A stretch of 64,000 bases of DNA from Cryomorphaceae bacterium (GTDB lineage: Bacteria > Bacteroidota > Bacteroidia > Flavobacteriales > UBA7430), in assembly GCA_019649675.1 (NCBI GenBank), contig BOWN01000001.1, positions 290,868 to 354,867 on the forward strand, in the 5' to 3' direction. The notes beneath the pieces were generated by a model. That model was not told the DNA's origin, ran no database searches, and saw only the letters and a list, made by a program, of their open reading frames with translations. The translations under genes and the position numbers were made by a program. Shown piece after piece: positions 48,936-60,761 of this stretch. The first letter of the stretch is position 1. Each line of letters starts with the position of its first letter.

Positions 48936-51900
48936 TTAAAAGTCAAGTGTTACACCTAAACGTATTGTTCTAGGTCGTGTATAGTTACTAGGATTATTTA
49001 ATTTCAACATATACATATCAGTAAATGCAACTGGATCTAATTGATCTTGCGCATCTCCAATACCAACAGCGGTTGATAAGTAACCATCGTCATCTGGATT
49101 TCCAGTATATTGGTAAACGTTGACAATATTTGCCGTATTCAAAAGGTTTTGCACCTGAAGGTAAAAGTTCATCGATGCTGACTTTTGATTTTCATCTTCA
49201 CCCCATGTAAGGTCGAAACTCTTATTTAAACGCATATCTAAACGGTAGGTCCACGGAAGGCGTGAACCGTTTATACTCCCATCCAAGTAATCGCGATCGT
49301 TAATTCCAAACATGGCCTCACGTGTTACATTTTGCTGTTGACTATATGGAGTACCAGATCCTGCAGTAGCAACAAGGTTTACACCCATATTTGCAAGTAT
49401 TTGTTTCCCGTTTACAAGCGGTCCATTGTAATTTTTACCTGAGCCATATCTATAATCTACACTAGCCGTTATATTATGACGTTGGTCATAATCTAAAGGT
49501 AAAGTCGTTCTTAGATTAGGTTGCTCAGAGGTTACTATATTTGCACCTGAAGTAGCAGAAGAACCAGACCCATCAGCAAACTGCATGGTGTAATTGGCAT
49601 TTAAGCTCACATTCTTTGTTCGGCGCATCTCATAAGCAAGAGACAATCCTTTAACAGTTCCAAAGTCAATATTACCATAAGTAAAATATTCTTGTGGGAA
49701 AGCAAAAGCAACTCGAGTATACTGAATCATATCGCGCATTTCTCTATAAAATGCATTTATGGTCAAAGCGGAACTTGAAGAAAGAGCTTGTTTAAAACCT
49801 ACCTCATAGTTGGTGGTTTTCTGCATCTTTAAGTTAGGATTCTGTAGACCAGCATTATCGGTCTTATAAGCCAAGAACAGATAATCTAATGGATTCATTC
49901 TATTTGCTGATGGTCGCTGAGCTAAAACATCATAATAGGCATAAAACATAGCCTCATCTGAAATTGGGAAGTTAAATGAGATACGAGGCATCACAACAAC
50001 TTCTGGCTCATAATCCTCAAAAGCATCTGCAGACAAACCTTTATTTAAAGCATCACCATTTAACAAGGCATCTGGATCGGCTAGCATAGGTAACACTCCT
50101 TTAGAAACATTTAACACATTAGGGTCTGTTACAGGAAGACCTGATGCATCATACCAATTGTCGCCATCACGATAACCTGTAATAACCCCTGCATTTGTGT
50201 TGTCATCAACATAAACAACATAATCGTCTCCTATATTGTCAGGGTGCGCACCAAAACCTGTCACCTCACCTGCTGTCATCACATTATAAATAGAATATGG
50301 GTCTTTTAAGACTTCTTGATTGGCATCGTATCTGTCTACACGTACACCTATATTAAAGATAATGTCATCAAAGGCGAACTTATCTTGAATATAACCCGCT
50401 ACATAAATTGGTTGGAAAGCTCCTATATTTCTGGTGTAGTTACCATTCTCATCTTTTTCGGTTAAGAATTCATTCATTCCAGGCTGAACGCCTTCTAGCA
50501 TGTTACCTTGAGAATCATAACCATAATAAGATGCATAATTAGAACCACCGTTAAATAAACCATCAGCACTAAACATGCCAATATCTAAATCATCTGGATT
50601 ATAAGTATGAATGTCAACAACTTCATCATAAGCTATACCATGCTTATCTCTAAAATTAATGGCAAAACTTGACATCTCATCATAATTGTAAGTGTTTTTG
50701 GCTGGTAATCAGATATTCACCAGTAACCTCATCTTGAGATAAAAATTCATATGGCCCATCATATAGCCCAACGTAATTATTAACCCTTTGCTCTGCTAGT
50801 GTCCATAAACCAACAGGTGAAACACCATAATACCTATTATCTCGCTGCTCGTATTCAAAACCAAACTGAATGGCATGATCTTTTATATCGGCTGAAGCCA
50901 TACCCGTAAAACGAAACTGCGAATTATTCTCTTTTGAATAACCATTATATTCACGACCAGTGTTGTACCACAATGAATGAACAAACTCGGTTCGATCACC
51001 ATTAACTGCAGCTCCAATACCTGTAATTTGATCTAATGTTGTTACAGATTCAGCACCTACAAAATCGAAATATGATTGGGTGTAACTAGTTGCATTAGGA
51101 TTTAAATCCCCAGCTTCAAAATCATAATATGATATTAAATTCTGAGTAAGACCAAATAAAGTACCACCAGCACCATCAGAGGTAAATACATCAAAAAGTG
51201 TATCACCAGGAGTTGGAACGCCATTTTCATCTAAACCAATGATATCTATTGTATTTTCTTCTCCTTGCCATTCTAGTGGTGTATTTTCTACCAACTCTCT
51301 AACAGGGGTAAACTTACCAATGTAACCATAGTTAAAAAGGTTATCTCTGTGATCAACATCGTATGTACTTTGTGTATCCTTCGAGTAATCTGCCTGCAGT
51401 GTAAAGAAGGCATTTTTCAAGGTAGATGCCGACTGCTCATCACCTGAGGCACCAAAGCTTTGCTGGAATCGACCAAACACCCTCCATGACTGCTCCTCGG
51501 TTTCTGGATTGTTACTTGGGTTAAACAAACTGTAACCGTAAATATAATCTCTGTAAATAGTATTAGCAAAGTTACCACCTAAGGTGATATTGGTATTCAA
51601 AGTTGGTTTAAAATCTATTTTTCCTTGTAATCTTGCATTTTTTCTAGCCACATTTTGCTTTGCATCTATATACTCTAAATCTTCCATGGATATAAATTCG
51701 GAAGCTCTTTGGGCTTGAACAACATCGTTGTTAACACTAAAAATTAATGGATTCTCTTCCAAATCTTCCATCACATCTTCCTTAATCTTATAATTACCGA
51801 CTGCTGAAGGGTCTCCATCTTCTAAAGATTCATACTCTCCAGATAAGAAAAATCCTAAAATAGAATTCCCTTCTGAATTTTTCATTAATGGACCAGATAG

Positions 51901-52659
51901 ATTAAATCCGAGAAGATTATAACCATAAGGATCAAGTAAAGATGAAGAAACAACTTCCACTCCACCAAAAAACTCATTAGAAGGACCACGTGTGGTAATA
52001 CTAATAATACCACCTGTTGCATCTCCATATGATGCTGGAAGACCACCTGTAATAACGGTCATTTGCTCAATAGAGGCTTGTGGTAATTTATTCGAAGCCC
52101 TTACTTTCACACCATCGATGTAATAAAAAGTTGCATCACTACGAGCACCACGAACATTTACATCGCCACCCTCATCTTCTTGGTAAATTCCAGCTGTCTG
52201 AGCAGCTACAGACTGAACATTACGCGTAGGAAGTGCGGTAATCTCCTCTTTTGTTTTTACTGCCCCTGTCTTATCAGGGTCAATTAAAGGAACTACATAC
52301 TCTACAAGCTCTACCTCTCCTATGACGGATGATTCAGTTTTAAGAGCAGCATTAACAAATGTAATTTTGTTGGAGGTAATTAGTACATCGGAAATCTCCT
52401 TAGTTGCAAAACCAATAAAAGAGATTTTCACTGTATATTTTCCTGGATCTATTGGCTTAATAGTATACTTTCCATCAAAATCGGCCACCGCACCGGCTAT
52501 GATAGTACCGTTTAATTCAACTACAACATTGGCCATAGGAACGGATTCTCCCGTTGCATCTTCTGTAATGGTACCCTTTAATGTACCTGACTGGGTCTGG
52601 GCTATGGTATAGCTTGTTATTCCGAACAGTGCAATTACAGTTAGTAATTTTCGAAGCAT
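48936..52659 (-). CDS. TonB-dependent outer-membrane receptor with CarboxypepD-regulatory-like domain (one frameshift)
   Basis: The signal peptide is MLRKLLTVIALFGITSYTIA. Residues about 22-110 form the CarboxypepD_reg-like domain (GTLKGTITEDATGESVPMAN), and a plug follows, VNVRGARSDATFYYIDGVKV and LPASYGDATGGIISITT. A 22-strand-type barrel continues to the terminal TIRLGVTLDF, ending in Phe as outer-membrane proteins do. The frame changes at an A run near 50690 (SQKHLQL versus KNTYNYDEM); the span of 3724 bases exceeds 1241 codons by one, so one extra base is enough. It has the SusC-like domain order, but no SusD gene follows. The next gene, 23 bases on, is the giant T9SS cargo. The transported substrate is unknown. 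Confidence 0.88.
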
Positions 52660-52893
52660 AAATCTTAAATTTTTTGTTCGCTTAGATTTTTTTAAAATCG
52701 CGTAAATATAGATATTATTTATTAAATAGATAGTATCACTTATTTTAAATGTAAACCAACGTGGCGTAATTATTGTAACTAGCATTTAGTCTAAATTTAT
52801 GTTAACTCATCAAAGATCAAATAACTTGTATTTAAATCATAAATTACAGAAGTTTACAATTATAAATTTTTAATAATTTGAAAAAGTAAATTT

Positions 52894-53308
52894 ATGAAGA
52901 GATTTCTATTTTTGTGGCTTGTTTATCTTAATTATAACGTCATGCGACAAAGACAAATACGAATTTCCAAATGCAAATGTGAATCTCTTCTTGTATCCAA
53001 ATAATCCAGAATTTAATGGCCTTCATGTGCCAGAAAACTGGGCTTATGTAAATGGCAGTGTCAATGGAATTCTAATCTACAAATGCCATAGAAGGATTCA
53101 TTGCATATGATAGAGCATGCACAAATGATCCACTAAACAGCTGCGAGCAAATATTTGTAGATACGGAAAACTTAAATACACTTTCTAGTAATTGCTGCGA
53201 ATCTCAATATTTTATTTTGACGGATCAGTTATTCAGGGTCCTTCAGTTCAAGCTTTGCACCGCTATAGAACGTATTTTGATGGGGTAACTTTGAGTATCA
53301 ACAACTAG
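52894..53308 (+). CDS. Rieske-like small lipoprotein (frameshifted)
   Basis: The beginning MKRFLFL shifts within a T run to a lipobox sequence (FLIITSCDKD), then NVNLFLYPNNPEFNGLHVP and YVNGSVNGILIY. After another shift the core reads GFIAYDRACTNDPLNSCEQ and LNTLSSNCCESQYF, then DGSVIQGPSVQALHRYRTYF and LSINN with TAG at 53306. I recognise the Bacteroidota family annotated Rieske (2Fe-2S) lipoprotein by the order YDRAC, CxS, DGxxxxGP, Y. The usual ligand histidines of a true Rieske centre are missing, so iron-sulfur binding is doubtful. At least three shifts are needed. It is a single gene, divergent from the receptor operon. Confidence 0.65.
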
Positions 53309-53477
53309 TTATTGGATGATTATTATTGGTGACAAAATATGTTATCACAATGACTATCGGAATTGTTTCAGAATTCCTCAAAAAATATAAACGTTGTAAA
53401 TAAAGCGTTGATAATTTGAGACTCAATCGTCAATAAAAAAGATAAATTTGATAAGATTTTTTTATATTTGGTGACGA

Positions 53478-53510
53478 TAAAAAAATCCCCGCATCTGCAG
53501 GGATTTTTTT
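53478..53510. terminator. bidirectional intrinsic terminator before ahcY's 3' end
   Basis: AAAAAAATCCC, a loop (CGCATCTGC) and AGGGATTTTTTT form a strong stem with an A/T flank on both sides. It can terminate ahcY (minus) and the Rieske-like gene (plus). Confidence 0.85.
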
Positions 53511-53511
53511 A

Positions 53512-54824
53512 TTAATATCGATAATATTCTGGTTTATATGGTCCTTTAACTGGGACTAATATAATCCGCTTGGTCTTGACTTAACTCTTCGAGCTCAACA
53601 CCTAATTTAGCTAGATGTAATCTGGCTACTTTTCATCCAAATGCTTAGGAAGAGTATAAACCTTATTTTCATAGTTATCTGAATGGAGCCACAATTCTAT
53701 TTGAGCGAGTGTTTGATTGGCAAAAGAATTCGACATTACAAATGAAGGGTGCCCTGTTGCACATCCTAAATTGACCAAACGTCCTTCGGCTAATAATATA
53801 ATATCTTTGTCGTAAATCGTGTATTGATCCACCTGTGGTTTAATTTCAACTTTTGTACTTCCATGGTTGTGATTTAACCAAGCCACATCAATCTCGTTAT
53901 CAAAATGACCAATATTACAGACAATTGCCTTGTCTTTCATAATCTCAAAATGATGTCCAACAATAATATCTTTATTTCCAGTAGCCGTGACAATTATATC
54001 TGCCTCTTTAACGGCATCATCCATTTTCTTTACTTCAAAACCTTCCATAGCCGCTTGAAGTGCACAAATAGGATCAATCTCTGTAACAATAACTCGAGCA
54101 CCAGCGGCTTGTAAAGACTGTGCAGAACCCTTTCCTACATCACCATAGCCAGCTACAACAGCAACTTTCCCAGAAATCATCACGTCTGTTGCACGTCTAA
54201 TACTATCAACACAAGACTCTCTACAGCCATACTTGTTATCAAATTTCGATTTCGTAACCGAATCATTTACATTAATTGCAGGCATGACCAATGTGCCATT
54301 ATTCTCTCTTTCATGCAAACGATGAACACCCGTGGTTGTCTCTTCGGATAAACCTTTAATACCTTCAACCAATTCAGGAAATTTATCAAATACCATGTTG
54401 GTAAGATCTCCTCCATCATCTAATATCAGATTTAGAGGCTTTCGATCTTCTCCAAAAATAAAGTTTGCTCAATGCACCAATCAAATTCCTTTTCATTCAT
54501 TCCTTTCCATGCAAATACAGGAATTCCTGCATCTGCAATTGCAGCTGCAGCATGATCCTGAGTAGAAAAGATATTACAAGAAGACCATTGAACTTCTGCA
54601 CCAAGCGCAGTTAAAGTTTCAATTAGCACTGCTGTTTGAATGGTCATATGTAAACAGCCAGCAATACGTGCGCCTTTAAGAGGCTTAGATGCCGCATATT
54701 CTTCACGGATTGACATCAAACCAGGCATCTCTGCTTCAGCCAAACGTATCTCTTTTCTTCCCCAATCAGCTAAGGAAATATCCTTAACCTTGTATTGAAC
54801 ATCTTTCATAGTTTCAGTCTTCAT
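53512..54824 (-). CDS. ahcY: S-adenosylhomocysteinase (two frameshifts)
   Basis: AhcY hydrolyses S-adenosylhomocysteine to adenosine and homocysteine and keeps methylation going. The N-terminal part has [34 protein letters not shown] and [17 protein letters not shown]. Then a shift near 54445 leads to [12 protein letters not shown] and [14 protein letters not shown]. The NAD motif is [19 protein letters not shown], then [20 protein letters not shown] second shift near 53630 restores the C-terminus, which ends [10 protein letters not shown] and TAA at 53512. Total length of about 437 residues is normal. Starts at 54824 or 54809 ([11 protein letters not shown]) are possible. A TATCTTTG box lies 21 bases upstream. 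Confidence 0.94.
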
Positions 54825-54845
54825 ATTTCAATAATTTTTAAAGTA

Positions 54846-54853
54846 CAAAGATA
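54846..54853 (-). promoter_or_regulatory. -7 box of the ahcY promoter
   Basis: The minus strand reads TATCTTTG, 21 bases before the ATG at 54824. It is divergent from the promoter box at 54892. Confidence 0.5.
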
Positions 54854-54891
54854 CAACAAAAATTAATTGAACTAAATTGTTTTAAGATCTA

Positions 54892-54899
54892 TATATTTG
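54892..54899 (+). promoter_or_regulatory. -7 box of the phosphopantetheinyl transferase promoter
   Basis: TATATTTG ends seven bases before the ATG at 54907, so the transcript would start almost at the start codon. Confidence 0.5.
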
Positions 54900-54906
54900 C
54901 TTGAAC

Positions 54907-55533
54907 ATGAAAGAAATATTTCACAAAAAAATTCTCAACACCCACATTTATGTTTGTAAGATAATCTCATCTTACGAGGAGCAAATTAAAAACCCTCTTC
55001 TTAACTCAGCTGAACTAATTTCTGCTAAAGAATTGAAAAATGAAAAGCGAAAAAAGGAATTTCTTTCGAGCCGAATTGCCCTAAAAAATATCTTCAACAA
55101 AGAACTTGAGTTAAAGCACCATACATCTGGCAAACCCTTCATAAAAGAAGCTAAACACCTTTCAATTTCGCACAGCTCTAACTTTTTAGCACTAGCATAC
55201 GGTGATGAAAATATTGGCATCGATATCGAAAAACCTCAAAATAGAATGGTCAAACTTATTCCTAAAGTTCTTTCAGAAATAGAATTGATGGAATTTAAAA
55301 AAGAGCCCTCCATCGATTTGGCATGTAAATTATGGGGAGCAAAAGAAGCTATTCTAAAATATGTAGCTGATAGAAACCTTAACTATAAAGAAGACATTAA
55401 AGTCGAAAACATACAATTAGGCATTGCCACGTATTTAAAAATGAACTTTAAAGTGGAATTCGAGAAAATGGAAAATGTGATCTTAACCTATGTGGTAAGA
55501 TCTGATAAAAAAAATAAAGCAGCTCATCACTAA
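54907..55533 (+). CDS. 4'-phosphopantetheinyl transferase (Sfp/HetI type)
   Basis: It transfers phosphopantetheine to carrier proteins. The magnesium and CoA motifs are visible as IGIDIEKPQ and KLWGAKEAILKY (the WxxKEA box), with the substrate-loop segment HHTSGKPFIKEAKHLSISHSSN ahead of them. I start at ATG 54907 (208 residues); a TTG two codons up overlaps the region just after the promoter box. The stop overlaps the convergent LRR gene by four bases. Its carrier partner is not in the window. Confidence 0.85.
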   Translation: MKEIFHKKILNTHIYVCKIISSYEEQIKNPLLNSAELISAKELKNEKRKKEFLSSRIALKNIFNKELELKHHTSGKPFIKEAKHLSISHSSNFLALAYGDENIGIDIEKPQNRMVKLIPKVLSEIELMEFKKEPSIDLACKLWGAKEAILKYVADRNLNYKEDIKVENIQLGIATYLKMNFKVEFEKMENVILTYVVRSDKKNKAAHH

Positions 55534-56022
55534 TCTTGACAATCACAAGGCTCACTCAAATAAAAATCAGCACCTTTCATCAGCTCTTTATATTTCCCAT
55601 AATCACCATGAGACATAGAAACTCCTCTAATGTCTAAATAATTCAGATGGGGTAATTCAATTATCTGATATGGAAGCGCAGCCACATCATTATGCCATAA
55701 ATCCAAATGCTCAAGAGAAATCAATTGGCTAATTGAAGCTGGAATACTGGCAATCTTGTTACTACTTAAATCCAAAAAGTAAGATTTATCAAATGGTTTA
55801 ATGAATCTGGAAATGCGCCAATTTTATTTTTACTCAGATCTAGTTTCTTTAAATTTGGGAATTGACTTAGTTCCGAAGGGAAAGCATTTAAACCCTTTCT
55901 TTTTAATTGAAGTTGGAAAACGCTGTCTGGATTAGCTAATGCATGATCCAAATCTTTATACCAAACACCTTCTTGAGCAAATAAAAAGTATTTAATAAAA
56001 GAAAGAGAGCTAGAAATCTCAT
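55530..56022 (-). CDS. secreted leucine-rich repeat protein (two frameshifts)
   Basis: A signal peptide starts at ATG 56022 (MRFLALFLLLNTFY). A shift in the TTTTT run near 55968 is needed to reach FAQEGVWYKDLDHALANP. LRR units follow at steps of about 23 residues: FPNLKKLDLSKNKIGAFP, LTFLDLSSNKIASIP (after a second shift near 55767), LEHLDLWHNDVAALP and LNYLDIRG. The end is CDCQD. The total is about 164 residues. LRRs of this kind bind proteins; partners are unknown. The ribF stop lies two bases upstream, so it is cotranscribed with ribF. Confidence 0.72.
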
Positions 56023-56023
56023 A

Positions 56024-56940
56024 TCAAGAATTTAGAACCGCTCTTTTATCTTGTTCAAGCTGTAATTTAAGGGCGTCGATATGCTCAAACTTTTGCTCTT
56101 CTCTAATCCAAGAATCAATGTAGATTGTGAGTTCTTCACCATACAAATCACGCTCAAAATTTATAATATGAACCTCAATAGTTTTTTCAGTACCACCAAT
56201 AGTAGGACGCATTCCTATATTAAGCATTCCTTTATAGATATCTTTTTTATACTTAACTCGAACTGCATACACACCATTTGCTGGTATTAACTTATAAGAA
56301 TCAAGTACTTTGATGTTTGCAGTAGGAAAACCTATTTGATGTCCTAAATGATTTCCTTTAACCACAATGCCTTTTAAACTAAAATCATAATTTAAATAGG
56401 ATTTAGCAGTCTTTATATCACCTTTTTCAAGGCATTTCTAATTTTTGTTGAGCTGACTGCGACTTCGTGAACATCCTCAGCACATATTTCCTCAACCTCA
56501 AAACCGTACAAAGGACCGTATTCCTTTAAATGCTCAAAACTTCCTTCTCTATTTCTTCCGAAATGATGATTGTAACCGATTACTAAACAACTCGTACCAA
56601 TTTTATTGACTAATACATCTCGGACGAACTCCACAGACGTCAATCGCGAGAATTCTCTAGAAAATGGATGGATAATTAAATGATCTATTCCAGCCTTTTC
56701 CAAAAGAGCAATTTTTTCATTTTTTGTGTTTATGAGCTTTAATTCATCATCGGAAAACAAAACCATTCTCGGATGGGGGAAAAATGTAAGTAAAACTGTT
56801 TCGCCATTATTTTCTTTTGCTATCTCACAAAGCCGATTAATGATTTTTAAATGACCTACATGTACGCCATCAAAAGTACCTGTTGTAACAACAGCATTTT
56901 GAACTTTTTCAAACTCTTCAATGTTATGATATATTCTCAC
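56024..56940 (-). CDS. ribF: bifunctional riboflavin kinase / FAD synthetase (one frameshift)
   Basis: RibF makes FMN and FAD from riboflavin. The N-terminal nucleotidyltransferase domain has TTGTFDGVHVGHLKII and VIGYNHHFGRNREGSFEHL. The C-terminal kinase domain has GNHLGHQIGFPTANIK, IPANGVYAVRVKY and LNIGMRPTIGG. A change near 56408 turns IRNALKKVI into IRNALEKGDIKTAKSYL; the span of 917 bases is one short of 306 codons, so a single missing base accounts for it. FAD synthesis is essential, so error is likely. Confidence 0.94.
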
Positions 56941-57084
56941 AGACAGAAATCTAAAAACATTATTCTAAAGTAAATAAGGGCGCCATCACTCTTATTCAAA
57001 ATTGCATTCAAAATTAGCAAAATAAAAATGTGGAGACTATTATCTAATTAAATAAAAATGAATAGATTTGTGCGAACAAATTAA

Positions 57085-58628
<1,544 letters not shown>

Positions 58629-58638
58629 ATAAATTAAA

Positions 58639-58875
58639 ATGCTTGTAGAAATTATCACACCAGACGCGAAATTATTTGAAGGTGAAGTCAATTCTATTAA
58701 GCTTCCCGGAACAAATGGTGGCTTTCAGATTTTGAATAATCACGCACCTATTATTTCAACTCTAACTGCTGGTAAAATTTCAATTGCCTCAGATAATGGA
58801 CAAAAAGAGTCTTTTGAGATTCAAGGAGGCGTTATCGAAATGCAAAACAATAAGATCATCGTTTTGGCTGACTAA
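58639..58875 (+). CDS. atpC: ATP synthase F1 epsilon subunit (short form)
   Basis: The 78-residue protein contains only the N-terminal beta-sandwich (VEIITPDAKLFEGEVNSIKLPG, GGFQILNNHAPIIS, SFEIQGGVIEMQNNKIIVLAD). It lacks the C-terminal helical pair that in other bacteria inhibits ATP hydrolysis. Short epsilons are usual in this phylum. It follows atpD by 10 bases, and a clear terminator follows. Confidence 0.94.
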   Translation: MLVEIITPDAKLFEGEVNSIKLPGTNGGFQILNNHAPIISTLTAGKISIASDNGQKESFEIQGGVIEMQNNKIIVLAD

Positions 58876-58894
58876 GTTATTTTATTATGAATAT

Positions 58895-58929
58895 AAAAAG
58901 AGCCTAGAGATTTCGGGGCTCTTTTTTTT
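58895..58929 (+). terminator. intrinsic terminator after atpDC
   Basis: AAAAAGAGCC and GGCTCTTTTTTT pair around a loop of about a dozen bases, followed by a T run. Confidence 0.85.
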
Positions 58930-58955
58930 ATACCTAAGATTTCTATCTTTACCAC

Positions 58956-60068
58956 ATGTCTGGAGAGTCAAAAATAGAAGATAAAATACGAGGTAAACTC
59001 GCATCTCGAAAGCAAACAAACAGTTTGAGATCTTTGCGTACTGAATCAAACCTAATTGACTTTTGCTCTAACAATTACCTAGGCTTCGCTGAAACCCTAC
59101 CCGTAAAGGCTTTTAAAGATCAAGGTGCTACAGGCTCCCGATTAATAAGTGGAAACTCGAAACAATTTGAACGTATCGAAAATAAAATTGCCACATTTCA
59201 TAATGCACCTGCTGGGTTAATTTTCAATTCAGGTTACGATGCCAATCTTGGCTTGTTTTCATGTATCGCAGATAAAGGTGATACCATCATTTATGATCAA
59301 CACATACATGCCAGCATAAGAGATGGTATACGCTTATCAAATGCGCGGTCATTTTCTTTTGAGCACAATAATATTGACACTTTAGAGAAAAAACTGCAAC
59401 AAGCCGATGGCCATATTTTAGTTGCCATTGAATCTGTTTACTCTATGGATGGTGATAAAGCGCCACTTGAAAAAATTGTTACTATTTGCGAAAAATACAA
59501 AGCTAATATCATACTAGATGAAGCTCATGCAACAGGAGTTACAGGTGAAAATGGTGAAGGTCTAGCACAGAGTCTGAATTTAGAATCAAAAATCTTTGCA
59601 CGCATACACACTTTTGGAAAAGCAATGGGATGTCACGGAGCTATTGTTCTTGGCTCAGAAGATCTCAGACAGTATTTGATTAACTTTGCACGTTCTTTCA
59701 TCTACACAACGGCCCTTTCAGAACACAGCTTAAATACTATAGAAAGCGCTTATGATAAGCTTAAAGAATCAGGAGATCTCATAAAGCAACTAAACCAAAA
59801 TATTTCATTATTTCAATCTTTACTGTCGAAAAAATTACAATCAAAATTAATCTCTAGCTCAAGCCCTATTCAATGTATTTTAATTCCTGAAAATGAAACC
59901 GTAAAAAAAGTTGAAGCAGGATTACAGAAAAAAGGTTTAAATATCAGAGCAATAATGCACCCAACCGTTGAAAAAGGAAAAGAGAGAATCAGAATTTGTA
60001 TTCACAGTTTCAACAGCGAAAAAGAAATAAAAATGTGTGTATCAAGTTTAGAAAAACTAATTATATGA
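58956..60068 (+). CDS. bioF: 8-amino-7-oxononanoate synthase
   Basis: BioF condenses pimeloyl thioester and alanine in biotin synthesis, with PLP. The protein has IDFCSNNYLGF, GATGSRLISGN, LIFNSGYDANLG, ILDEAHATGVTGENGEG and the PLP lysine in HTFGKAMGCHGA. It is complete at 370 residues, slightly shorter at the N-terminus than the E. coli enzyme. The glycine C-acetyltransferase (Kbl) family is close, but the bioF-bioD-bioA neighbourhood decides the call. The stop overlaps the bioD ATG (ATGA). TATCTTTA, a near-match to the -7 box, lies just upstream. Confidence 0.93.
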   Translation: MSGESKIEDKIRGKLASRKQTNSLRSLRTESNLIDFCSNNYLGFAETLPVKAFKDQGATGSRLISGNSKQFERIENKIATFHNAPAGLIFNSGYDANLGLFSCIADKGDTIIYDQHIHASIRDGIRLSNARSFSFEHNNIDTLEKKLQQADGHILVAIESVYSMDGDKAPLEKIVTICEKYKANIILDEAHATGVTGENGEGLAQSLNLESKIFARIHTFGKAMGCHGAIVLGSEDLRQYLINFARSFIYTTALSEHSLNTIESAYDKLKESGDLIKQLNQNISLFQSLLSKKLQSKLISSSSPIQCILIPENETVKKVEAGLQKKGLNIRAIMHPTVEKGKERIRICIHSFNSEKEIKMCVSSLEKLII

Positions 60069-60682
60069 AGACATATTTTATAACAGGCATAGGAACTGAG
60101 GTTGGAAAAACAATTGCTTCAGCAATCGTCACACAAGCTTTAAAGGCTGATTACTGGAAACCAGTTCAAGCAGGCGAATTAAACCATAGCGACCGAATGA
60201 AAGTTGAAGCACTTATCGATAATGATCGAACAAAGTTTCATCCGGAAGCCTATAAATTAAGTCAGCCAATGTCACCCCATGCAGCAGCGGAAAGAGATGG
60301 TGTAGAAATTGATATTTCTTCATTTAAAATACCACAAACCAACAATCATTTGGTAATAGAAGGTGCAGGCGGATTACTCGTACCCTTAAACGATAAAAAC
60401 ACAATACTGAACCTCATTGAATCTCTAAAATGTGAAGTTATCTTAGTATCTCGACATTATTTAGGGAGTATTAATCATACACTAATGAGTATTGAGACAT
60501 TACAACAAAGAAAAATTCCCATCAAAGGAATTCTGTTTAATGGGAAAGAAAATAAAGATACCGAATCCATCATCACAAAGATGAGTAACGTAAATATAAT
60601 AGGCCGAATTGATGAATTAGATGACTTGAATAAGTCGGTTATTAATTCAGTTGCGCAAAATCTAAAGAATAAGTTAATTTAG
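60065..60682 (+). CDS. bioD: dethiobiotin synthase
   Basis: BioD closes the ureido ring using ATP and CO2. The P-loop is TGIGTEVGKTIAS (residues about 7-19), with YWKPVQAGE, SQPMSPHAAAE and VIEGAGGLLVPL, which are diagnostic. I start at ATG 60065, overlapping the bioF stop by four bases; a longer open frame begins inside bioF and is not conserved. The length is 205 residues. Confidence 0.95.
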   Translation: MKTYFITGIGTEVGKTIASAIVTQALKADYWKPVQAGELNHSDRMKVEALIDNDRTKFHPEAYKLSQPMSPHAAAERDGVEIDISSFKIPQTNNHLVIEGAGGLLVPLNDKNTILNLIESLKCEVILVSRHYLGSINHTLMSIETLQQRKIPIKGILFNGKENKDTESIITKMSNVNIIGRIDELDDLNKSVINSVAQNLKNKLI

Positions 60683-60761
60683 ATGGTTTAAAGAGTGCTG
60701 TTAAAGATCAACACACCTCGATAGATTGAATTTGTCATTAACATTACTGAAGGCTAATAAA

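Noticed and set aside
52907..52914. TATTTTTG box inside the Rieske-like gene
   Set aside because: It matches the promoter consensus but lies within the coding start region after the ATG, so chance is likelier in AT-rich sequence.
54825..54906. SAH or SAM riboswitch ahead of ahcY
   Set aside because: Only about 20 bases lie between the promoter box and the start codon, too short for a known riboswitch fold.
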